Assembly (NCBI GenBank): GCA_947172415.1
Contig: OX359199.1
Coordinates: forward strand, 6,339,884 to 6,403,883
Direction: 5' to 3'
DNA from: Chondrosia reniformis
Taxonomy: Eukaryota > Porifera > Demospongiae > Chondrillida > Chondrillidae
Length of the DNA stretch: 64,000 bases
This document shows positions 38,969 through 49,800 of this stretch, piece after piece. The stretch's first letter is position 1; every line of letters begins with the position of its first letter. Both the position numbers and the translations under genes were made by a program. The notes beneath the pieces are model-generated. The model ran no database searches. It was not told the DNA's origin and saw only the letters and a program-made list of their open reading frames with translations.

Positions 38969-41900
38969 ATGAAGGTTTTCCAACGTTTGGTTGGATCTAT
39001 GGTTAGATGCAGAAAAAGGCTGTATTCGGCCCTGCCATTAAGGCTAAAAGTGGCCTTGGTAGGTTGCAGGTCAGTTACACGCGTACCTGAAGGTGCGCTC
39101 GGAAATGACTGGCTGTTCAGGGCGGCCGATCCTTTTTTGAAATTATGTGAGAAAAGTGTCTGGTGGATTGGATTGGTGAGGGCCCTCTAGCTACAGGCCA
39201 TGAATACCTTCATTTTAATTTCTCATTTTATACTATCCTTTTAGCATAATGTAATGTACCTCAACATTAACCCTCATCTTGTTTTGTTTATGTTTTTTTG
39301 CTGTTGTCTCCTCAATGCCATCTTCCCATCAATTTTATCTTCTTCTGTCCTTAGTTATGCTTTCTGATCGTGATTATTGGTATTTCGGTTGTCGTGGTAA
39401 CGTACTACAAGTATGTAATACCGACCCTCTGGAAAGGCAATGTCGTTGTCTGTGCAGTCTACATTGTGCTGGGCCACTACCTCCTTGTCAACATAGTCTA
39501 CCACTATTACAAGGGATTCAGAACTGGACCAGGGTGGCCAGAAAAGGTATTTGTCAGCCATATTTTTGCTATCCAATCAGTAGATGATCCAAACTATACA
39601 GTACTTTTTGGGTCGGTTGTCCAGACCGGACATTGCAACCTGTAATCGGTTAGCGACTTGTAACTACCATTTGAGCAAGCTTTCCCATAGAATGACGTCA
39701 CCATGCAGCGATAACCTTTTTACCGATTACTGATATAATACGAAGTGACTATGTAAGAGTGTATGTACGTACATTTGTCACTTGTTCAAGTTATGCATTA
39801 TTAATAGAACTAGTAATGTACTAACTTAATAGTAGTATAATTTTTAGTAGTACAACAATACTCAATAGTAATGAGGCTATCATTAAAGAATTTGTGGATG
39901 TAGTTGATTGTGTTCTTGTCTGAATATTTTGTATCTCTATTAACAAATAGGTATATGGTTTCGGCCCATTGACATACCTACTAGCTTTGGTTGATTGAGT
40001 GTACCTGTATAAATCTAATTCTGTATAGTTCAAGTGAATCAGACATTTTTATTCAACAATACTAAGCATTCATTTTATATTTTAGATACCCAACTTTGAC
40101 CCTTACCAAGATACTCTTCCAGTTGGATGGACAGCGTGTTTCAAGTGTCAGTTCTTCTGATGGCAGCATTGCTGTAATATGCTTAATTGATTTGATTAAC
40201 TTGTATACATACATACGTACGTAGGTAGACAGCCAAAACCCCCTCGAGCCCACCATTGTAGGATTTGTAACAGGTGAGCACTGCACTATGAACTTTGACC
40301 TATGTATTTATAACTAACTTGCTCATTACATCTTTCAGGTGTGTCTTAAAGATGGATCACCATTGCCGTATCCATGACAACCATAGTGTAGCTTAATTGG
40401 TCCACTAATGAGATGTAGGTATGACCCACCTCCAACTCCCTAATGAGATGCCTTACATGGCCTCACTTCAACCAGAAACCAGACCACTGAGCTCTTGTGT
40501 GTCATTAATATGTAAATATCCTGTCTGAGCCACATACCTACATATGTACATAAAGAGACTACTGATGATGTAGCATTCTGAGGGCTTCAGTAGTCATGAG
40601 TATTTGTGGTCAGTGATGATTTAATTATAAAACCATCTCCTCTAGATATGGTTAACATGCGAGGCCTTAAGAAACAGGATTTAGCATTCAGTAGTCATGA
40701 ATATTTGTGGTCAGTGGATAAAAACCATTTCCCTATGATATGCTCTCTGCGGGTTTAGTTCCCCTATAGGCTTTTTTACAGAATAGGCATAGCATGTAGG
40801 AAAATGGTATCTTAGATTTTTCATGTGAGCCTTAAGAAATATGATGTAGCATTCAGTAGTCATGAATATTTGTGGTCAGTGATGATTGAATTATAAAACC
40901 GTTTCCCTATGATATGCATGTGAGGCTTAAGAACATGGAAGAAGTACAATTCCAATACTCCTGACTTAGTGCAATTGTTTAGTCGGATAAGGACTAAAGT
41001 TAGACTCTTTATTCCTTCCTTCTTTGCTGTGTCAGACTACTCTATCCACCTCTTTTCAGTGACCCTAGGAGTCGCTATCCTCTTATGATTGTAAGTCCTT
41101 TGTAAGTGTTGTGTACCCTAGTTACAGTTGTATTCAGTGCAAAGTTCCTTAACGTGCCCCAGCTTGGTTTTTCAATTGCATTGGACAGAATAATCATCGC
41201 TACTTCTTCCTATTTGTGACATACATGTGGATCGGTGTGCTATTTGTGGTTCAATCGCTATGGAGACAAGTTTCATACATTTATGAGGAAACCTCTGTTA
41301 GTTGATATAATAAGTAAACTTGAATGACTTTTCAATTGATTTTTTCATTTAATAGAAAAATTTTAGGTCATTTATGGAAAGCATAGGAATGGTGGGTTGT
41401 CTTCTTTATATCCTCACATCCTCCCCTCTCTTGTATCCTCACATCCTCCCCTCTCTCTTGTATCCTCACATCCTCCCCTCTCTTGTATCCTCACATCCTC
41501 CCCTCTCTCGTATCCTCACATCCTCCCCTCTCTCATATCCCAACATCCTCCCTCTCTCGTATCCTCACATCCTCCCCTCTCTCATATCCCAATATCCTCC
41601 CCTCTCTTGTATCCTCACATCCTCCCCTCTCTCATATCCTCACATCCTCCCCTCTCTTATATCCCAATATCCTCCCTCTCTCGTATTCTTTTTCATTAGA
41701 GTCAACATGACTCCTATATGGATGATATGGAAATTACCTTTGATGCACAGTTTTGGACATTTTTGGTCTTTTTTGTATGTTTTGGTGTCTCAATAGCGCT
41801 GGCAGTGCTCGGGGGATGGCATGTCATTCTGATCACCAAAGGAGAAACCTCCATTGAGGTGTACACAAACAGATCGGAAGCCTACAGCATGAAAAAGCAA

Positions 41901-43579
41901 GGGAAGGTTAGCACACACACGCACATACCAGACTGGTTATCCACAGCTGTTAGCAAGGTAATGGTGGTGATTTGTAACTGATTGTAATTTCAGTTTTGGG
42001 CCCATCCTATCCTGTTTTTGGCATCAGTAATTTTAAATTCATTACCATATAAGTGTTTGTTTTTCTGTACAGTTACAAATCATACAAGTGTTACTAGACC
42101 AAAACATCGAGCCAATGAAAGAAACTATTTAGCAAATCAAGAAATGTGTTTAAAAATGTAACTTTGACGTGTAGGTGTATACCCTTTGGATAAAATTATT
42201 GTCATTTGACAGCTGGGTACATGTGCTAAATGATTCAATATGTAGCTAATTGATTCCTAATAGAGGATTGCAACAATCCTCATTAAGCTTCTCTTATGAA
42301 GTCATAGGAGCACTTAAAAGGTCCAGATAAGCCATATGATCTCTGGGAAGCAGAATGACTAGATACATTTGAGAAATTAAGGCAGCCATGAAAAATCTAA
42401 GATGCCATTTTCCTACATGCTATGCCTATTCTGTAAAAGAGCCTATAGGGGAACTAAACCTGAAGAGAGCTTTGGATGAAGTTTTCTTCCTTCTTTTCCC
42501 TTCTTTCATCTTCTTCTCTACTGGGTCAGACAGCCGTTTCTGGGAATTCCACCCTTCATCGGTGATCCTGGGAGTCTTTGTCTTTTTCTTTATCTTGATC
42601 TTCTGTGAATCCATGTTATTTCTATATTTCTATTATTTGTATAATAAACTGCTATAAACAATCCATCAGTCACTGATGAAGGACCTTGGGGTTGGAACAT
42701 TCGACCAAAGTTTTAAACCCAAAATTGCACTTTAAACATTCAAGGAATTGAAAGACATACGTACCATCCAAAAGATGTTATTTTCATCTTGTTCATCAAT
42801 AGTGGGTCTATTGAAGATGCTACATACATAGCTGTACTGAGAAAGGGTGCAGCCACTGATAGTGAGCGTAGGACTCAGATGGCTATGTATCGGTGCTGCT
42901 GTCAGACCTATAGTTACAACTGTAAAATGTGTTCTAAATTTCAAGTTTGGTTTTAACTGTTCTTTTTCCTCTTTCTAGAAATTCAAGAATCCTTACAGCT
43001 ATGGATGGTTAAATAATTGGAAGATATTTCTTGGCTTGGAAAATGGCAGGTTTGTATGTAAAGTACTTTATTCATTGCAATATAGCGGTTGTGAGGGCAG
43101 TGAACAGACCTGGTATCGTAATCAATAGTATATCGTAATTAATAGTATATCGTAATCAATAGTATTTCGTAATCAATAGTATGTCGTAATCAATAGTATG
43201 TCGTAATCAATAGTATATCGTAATCAATAGTATATCGTAATCAATAGTATGTCATAATCAATAGTATGTCGTAATCAATAGTATGTCGTAATCAATAGTA
43301 TATCGTAATCAATAGTATATCGTAATCAATAGTATGTCATAATCAATAGTATGTCGTAATCAATAGTATGTCGTAATCAATAGTATATCGTAATCTATAG
43401 TATATCGTAATCAATAGTATATCGTAATCTTTCTTTCTTGCACAAGGACATTTTGGAGGAATGTTTTGCTACCCTCGGGACACAAACCAGTTTGTGATGG
43501 AATGAAATGGGAACAGGAATATGAACTTTATAATAAACTAAGGCACAACAAAACCAATGCAGACACTCATATTGCATAG
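38969..43579 (+). CDS. ZDHHC16: Palmitoyltransferase ZDHHC16
   Basis: DHHC enzymes S-acylate cysteines of target proteins at ER/Golgi membranes. Nine exons (38969-39175, 39355-39546, 40086-40146, 40225-40273, 40339-40367, 41163-41296, 41700-41906, 42979-43049, 43447-43579) give 360 residues (human 377). Two N-terminal membrane helices are in exon 2. The cysteine-rich domain is CFKC, [35 protein letters not shown], assembled from four exons; the exon encoding MDHHC is only 29 nt. Two further helices flank it (FFLFVTYMWIGVLFV and FLVFFVCFGVSIALAVLGGW). The ZDHHC16-specific tail has GETSIE, KNPYSYGWLNNWKIFLG and LLPSGHKP. All junction phases agree. Introns carry several repeats. Converges with INPP5F. 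Confidence 0.95.
40560..40915 (+). repeat. Short imperfect repeats in ZDHHC16 intron 5
   Basis: AGCATTCAGTAGTCATGAA + TATTTGTGGTCAGTG recurs about three times (near 40570, 40682, 40850), separated by ATTATAAAACC...CCCTATGATATG. A partial copy of the dispersed repeat of 7975-8110 and 49384-49480 lies within at about 40750-40830. Confidence 0.75.
41397..41692 (+). repeat. CT-rich about 24-bp tandem repeat before a ZDHHC16 acceptor
   Basis: The unit CTCTCGTATCCTCACATCCTC (24-25 bp, about 12 copies; some read ATATCCCAA) runs up to the acceptor at 41699. It gives this intron an unusually long pyrimidine tract. It also reads open in all three plus frames, which is an artefact of composition. Confidence 0.95.
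42385..42710 (-). repeat. Dispersed non-coding repeat, copy in ZDHHC16 intron 7
   Basis: Reverse complement of the element at 49290-49490: CTTCATCCAAAGCTCTCTTC (with small differences), TTTAGTTCCCCTATAGG, GCATAGCATGTAGGAAAA and GGGTGGAATTCCCAGAAAC all appear in the expected order. At its outer edge, 42664-42710 (plus strand) holds a second CTGATGAAGGACC-type motif. Confidence 0.8.
42523..42568 (-). ncRNA. Hammerhead-ribozyme-like motif, decayed copy
   Basis: Minus strand: GGATCA, CCGATGA (canonical CTGATGA with one change), A-GGG loop CCC-A, GAA, ACGGCTGT, C, TGACCC. Stem I GGATCA/TGACCC keeps five of six pairs. It is the same segment of the dispersed repeat as 49312-49357, but the core substitution is expected to impair self-cleavage. 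Confidence 0.35.
43110..43432 (+). repeat. 17-bp tandem repeat in the last ZDHHC16 intron, about 19 copies
   Basis: The unit CGTAATCAATAGTATAT (variants GTATGT, CATAATC) fills the intron to within about 15 bp of the acceptor at 43446. Confidence 0.95.
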
Positions 43580-43817
43580 TATGTATATACTTATGTATGT
43601 ACAGTAGTTTATATAATGTGTTTATATATTTTTTAAAAATCACTCGTAAACTGTTTATGGTTAAATAATGCAAACAAGGTAACTTTGCTTTGAAAAGGAT
43701 ATATTATTGAGTACCTGTACAGTATTATATAAGAAATTCTGGTATATGTACAATTAGTATATATAAATATAAGTTATTTGTTATATATATACACAGTCAA
43801 TTCTGCTAGCTGGTTTC

Positions 43818-46800
43818 TTATAGCATAAAAATTGCTTGCATATCAGATTTTCTCCAAAGTTCTTCTCTTCTCGTCTCTTCTGCTTCATCTTCTTCTTCTG
43901 CTCTTGAATTTTTTGTTAAATCCTGTGTTGCTGCAGAAATGGTGTGAGTTATTTTAGTTAATTTCTCTTTCAACTTAGAAAATCCTCTGTCAAACCCTTT
44001 TATACCAATTTCAAGTGATTTCGATGATGAGCGCGACTCTCTTGCAGGAGAAGGAGAGCGAGATCTAGAATTGCTGGATGGTGAACTCTTCTCTTTTCTG
44101 GGTACCCTCAAAAATGTTTTTCTGGCTGGAATGACTGGAGAGATTGGTGCAGACACTGACTGGGCTGGAGGTGGGTTGAGAGCCAACTGGTTGATGGAAG
44201 AGCCCTGTGCAGGGCTAGAGGTCTCTACAGCCTCATTAGGGCTCTCTTCCTTGCTCTTGTAAGATGCTAAAATCTTTAGTTCAATTCCCTTTTGGTCTCC
44301 AACAACATCTCTTTCCAATAGTTCATCATCACTGAAAGCGCCTCGGGAGAGTGATGCAAAATTAGACGGCAATGAACTCTGGACAGTACGCTTCTTGTCC
44401 TTGGAAATCTGAAGTCCTTCTAACAACTCTTTTGGTAACCTTAGATAAACAACTCCATAATGTGGGGGACACTTCCTCCTAATTAACAGAACAGGACATG
44501 GCCATTTAAAAATAGGCAACATTAAGATCGTTGATATCATCATCATTTGACTCTGGATCTCACCTCACCCACTCATGTCTCCCGAGGAGCACAATGAGTT
44601 GACGTCTATGGCTTGATCATCTTTTTGAGTGGCTAAGGGGAGACTCTAGCTCCTATTCAGTAAACTTTGGTTCCACCCATTAGCTCATTGTGCTCCTCGG
44701 GAGACATGAGTGGGTGGGGTAAAATCCATAGTCAAATGATGATGGGATATAGTCTACAATACATACATGTACGTAGAGGGACTAGCTTAGAGAAAGGACA
44801 CATATATACACTGGGTCCATCACCTTTCTATTCTATTCATAGACACTTCTACCGTATGGTCTTCCTCTTTTGCTGATGCGGCTAAAGTGGCTGCCACTTC
44901 TTCAAGAATGGCTGCATAGTTAAAAAGGGTAGAAAGGCCAGAGATGAGTATACTGAAGCAAGGAAACTTGAGTGTAGTAATGGCACACAGTACATTCCCT
45001 ACTCTACAGTGTAGGTCAAACCGGATGTCAAAGGATACAGTACATTCAGTCCTTTAAACACACTGCAATCATCTTTTGTAATAATGAGCCATGTACACCT
45101 TTATTCATTGTTATATAAACTGGTTATGAGTGACTAGGCAAAGTATACTGTCCTGTTGTAATACAGCTCTCACCTGTGTCTTCTTGAACAGAGGTGTAGG
45201 CAATCGTCTTGAAAGTGAAGTAGGTAGGTCTGAAGCCGTGATACGTGTAGTGTATCCTTATGTGAGGACGTTTGTTGTTCCTAATCATGTTGCCTAGGGA
45301 ACCTGGAGGGGGAGGGGCTACAATCAACCAATGATAATAAGGGTTAACATTCTTCCAGGTAATATTTGGGAGCTTATTCGGCAAGCCAGACTAATTCTTC
45401 CAGACAATATCAGATATCTATTATATGGTGCCATACCTATGTCAATTCTATCGATGTAGTTGATTGGAATCCTAATGAAACTGGTAATCTCATCTGCTGA
45501 TATGTCAAAACTACAGGGTAAAAACACTTTGAATCAGTACAATGTTGTTACACACTGCTGCTGTTGTCTGGCAACAGTTCACACACAAATGTACTCAATA
45601 GCTACCATCAAGGCCCTACAAGAGCACATAGACTGAGTGTCTACTGACTTGGCTACTGTCACTTCTGGCTTCTTCTTGTAGAGCAACAGAACAATGTTCT
45701 CCTCAAAATCAGATTCAGGCAAAAAGCTGAAAAAAAGAGTCGTCAGCTGAACAGTACATACTGTACAAGAAGCCTACCTCAAGTCTGATATACATTCTGA
45801 CAAACCTACCTCATGCCAGCTGGTTCACTGAGAGCCCAACCATCAATATCACTCGGATTGTAGTAGGGATAGAGTTGTGAACGGCATCTCTCTATCATCT
45901 GCAAGACAACTTGTTCTCTCTCCAGGGACCATTGAGGTCCAAAGACATCTTCCTCCAGATCTCCTTCACTAGTTAGAGTCTTCAGTACCTCTGAAGGTGC
46001 CTGACCAAGCATCAGGTCTAATAGGAACAAACACAAATAAATACATATAAACACATACTAGCACATATACTAACACATACAAATACTCACAAACATATAT
46101 AAACTCATACAAATACATACACATACAAACTCATACAAAATGGACTGAGACTGACATACACTGTACCTATTGCTATTTGTTGATACTTGTCTCTAAAGAT
46201 GTTCAACAAGTAGCGATGAGCAGAATTATAGCCATCTTTCATCATTCCCAAGATCTTTCGTTCTCCGTACCTCGTAAGGTCACCCTTTAAACACAACCCA
46301 AATGAACAGTACGTATAGAACAACAACATATGACTTCCTGGTTGTCATGGCAATGAATGTTTACATATTTACATCCTGCTGAAAAACAACAAATTATTCA
46401 AGGAAATAAAACAAGGTGGCATGTGTGCATGTTCAGATGGTGCACAAGTACCTTCATTGCTGAGGTGCCTGCATATTGCATGCTCAGTGTATCCCCATTA
46501 TTGGCCCAAATATCATTATAAAGCTGAGCTACCTCCGGAGACAGGGGGATATCAGGAGTCAGTAGTCCCAGCTTCAGAAGCTATACACACATGCACATAC
46601 TGTAACTCAACAGTGATACAATGAAAACCAGAAAAGTTTACCAGTGTTAACAAGAGAAGTCAATGCGAGATAATGGTCACTATAAACACCAATGTATTAT
46701 ATATATAGGTCATTACAATCAACTTCAGAGGATAGTGCTTAAAGATATATAACAAATCACTCATGCAAGATGCAGTCGTTAAAGAATAACAACTGTTGGA

Positions 46801-49800
46801 ACCAGAGGACTGGTAGAAGAACCACTGCAGTACCCTTGTAGACTTACCATTGTGGTGAGGACCTCCTTGGCAATGTAGGACTGTACCACGTTGGTCCTGT
46901 CGAGACAGTCCATGCAGTTGACCCTAATGACGCCATCTTGAAGACAGAGTATGCTATCAGCTTGAGCTGTGTTCAGCCTATCAACACACGAGAGACAATA
47001 ATGCAGCATATGTATGTCACAACAGACCTATGTAGTGGTTAAAATGGTCAATACATGTAGAAACTGTAATTACGTACCAAAAGAATTTGAAATCTTTGAC
47101 AATACTATCAATTCTGTCCAAGAGCAATTGAACATTTTGAATCTGAGAACTTCCATGACTATACATACATACAAGCACAATTCAGTAAATGTTGCATCAT
47201 CTACATGCATATAGTCGTATACAGTCATAAACAGTCATAAACAGAGTTCAGTTAAAGTGAATGTGTACAACCATTACACAGGCTCACTACATAACCATCA
47301 CACAGGCTCACTACATAACCATCACACAGGCTCACTACATAACCATTACACAGGCTCACTACATAACCATCACACAGGCTCACTACATAACCATTACACA
47401 GGCTCACTACATAACCATTACACAGGCTCACTACATAACCATCACACAGGCTCACTACATAACCATTACACAGGCTCACTACATAACCACTACACAGGCT
47501 CACTACATAACCATTACACAGGCTCACTAACCATATCTTATGGAAGTCAAACGCAACATAGCTGATATCGGGAGTGTTTATTTTCAGGAGGTGTTCTTCA
47601 TAAGCGTCTACCAGTTTCCTCTCCTGTCCTGTTTGGTTGAGTGTATTGATAATACAGACTCTATGGTAGATTGACAACTGTTCCACAAAGTGCTGCTCCA
47701 ATACTTGACTACTTTTATCAAAGTCTGCACAATGACACAACAAAAATAATAAAAATCTGTTCCCCATGACCTACTGTACACACGCATGCATGTATAAGTA
47801 CACATCTACATACTGTATACAGCCTCACTATAGTCTCTTGGGTAATGACTAAAAATTGTCACCATTTGACTTAAATTGAAATAGTTGTGGTAGGAATATC
47901 ACTTTGAGTATTGCTATCTATTAGGCAGTTCATTCTCCTAATATGGGCATGTCTACCTTTGTCAAGGACTAGTGTTGGCTTGTATTTGTATCCTGGCTGG
48001 CTCCAGAGGATAGGAACTGATCCTCGTACCATTACTATGGAGGTGCTGTGTGTCCCCACAGTGGTTATCTGCATGAAAGAGGTACATTTCTACATACTAA
48101 TAAGTAGGAATGCTTAGCAATGAAGTAGTGTACCATCTGACATACATACATACACAATATTATATGTGTACCTGTGCATACGTCTGTACACGTACAAAGG
48201 AGAATATTATACATATATATTATACATATACTGGCTCAGTGCAATCAATGGCTACATAAATGTACAAGTCATTATTTGTACGTATACTACAATCAGTTAC
48301 AGTATATAGTATAGGAAAAAGCTTTACTATTCAAACTGGTCACATGCATGCAGTACAATATAGTGTGAGGCTTACATATTCTGTTTCTACATAATTAGCT
48401 ACAGCCCCAGAAGTGTCTCCTCCTCTTCTCTTGTACCTCATCCCTGCTCTGAAGCGACTTCTGCGAGAGATTATCATAAACACAACAAAGAGAGGTCTCT
48501 TTGCAGTGTCTTCTGGTTTATCAACAATCTCATAATCACTCTCCCTGTCAGAAGGCACACTGAAATGCCCACTGTAGAAGCTAAGGTGATCAATGCTAGA
48601 TGAAGTTGACAGAGGACGCTGTCCAGCTTCTCTCTTTGGAGTATTGAAAGTCTCTTGATGATGGACTGATAGTACGTTTGGTTCAACAGGTGCTTCTGGT
48701 CCTGTAGATGCTAATCCAATGCCACCATCATCCACTGTACCATTGGGAAGTGTTTCCGAGTCTGGTTGCTTTTCAACTGTGGTTTTAGCATATTGGTCAT
48801 CTGATATGGGACTCTCTAGCCTTATTAAAGGGACTTCCTCATTGCCATTACTGCTATGGTCACATTGAGCCACACCCACTGTACCATTAGGAAGGGCTTC
48901 AGTGTCACATGGTAGAGAGACGTCTTTATCAACTTGTGTAGGCTGCTCATCACAGTCAACAGGAGGACTTTCCAGCTTGATTAGCGGACTTTCCTCACTG
49001 CGATTCTCTTTGTTATTGGCATCACTATTTGAATCACCATCACTGCTACCTGAAGTTGATAGTAACTCCTCATCTCTCCCTCTCTGGATATCCTCCTCTT
49101 TGTCTCTTTGGATGGGGAAAAAACATTCAGAGACAGTAGACGTTGGCAAGTCTCCTCGAATTGTGTACACAGAGCACTTCTGTATTTCAATATAGCCTTG
49201 TATCACTGGCAGTATCCAGGGATCACACTCATACTTCTAAAAACAAGTAATACATGATATAATACAGGATTCAGAAAAGATCAATATCAAAAAAAGACAA
49301 AGAGATTCCCAGGGTCACTGATGAAGGGTGGAATTCCCAGAAACAGCTGTCTGGCCCAGTGGAGCAGAAGAAGAAAGAAAAGAAAAGACTCCAGGACCTG
49401 CATCTTCATCCAAAGCTCTCTCCAGGTTTAGTTCCCCTATAGACTTTTTTACAGAGTAGGCATAGCATGTAGGAAAATGGTGTATTAGATTATAGTAACC
49501 AATATCTTTGAAAACAGAAATTTTAATTTTTCAACTGTAAATCCACTGACGTGTGCATACATACAAACATCTCACCTTATAACTGGGTCCCAACAAATCA
49601 GCTAACATGTGCTTATTCCAAAAGAATCTAGAATCTTCCTACAAGAAAACAAATGTATATGCACACCATTACGACAGCCACAAAGTAATTGACGCACATA
49701 CCATATCTAATGCCATATACACACATACATATAGTATACACACACAGTACACATACGTATGTAGTATATACAAGATAAATTTTACCCTAAATGGTTATGA

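Noticed and set aside
41374-41796. Open frames of Ser/Pro/His-rich peptides in ZDHHC16 intron 6
   Set aside because: They come from the CT-rich tandem repeat, are open in several frames at once, and the true exon starts at 41700 in another frame.
43110-43432. Possible regulatory array of protein-binding sites
   Set aside because: The 17-bp unit is AT-rich with slippage-type variation and matches no known site; simple minisatellite is sufficient.
47257-47565. Repetitive plus-strand frames (HYTGSLHNH type)
   Set aside because: Pure translation of the 24-bp intronic minisatellite.
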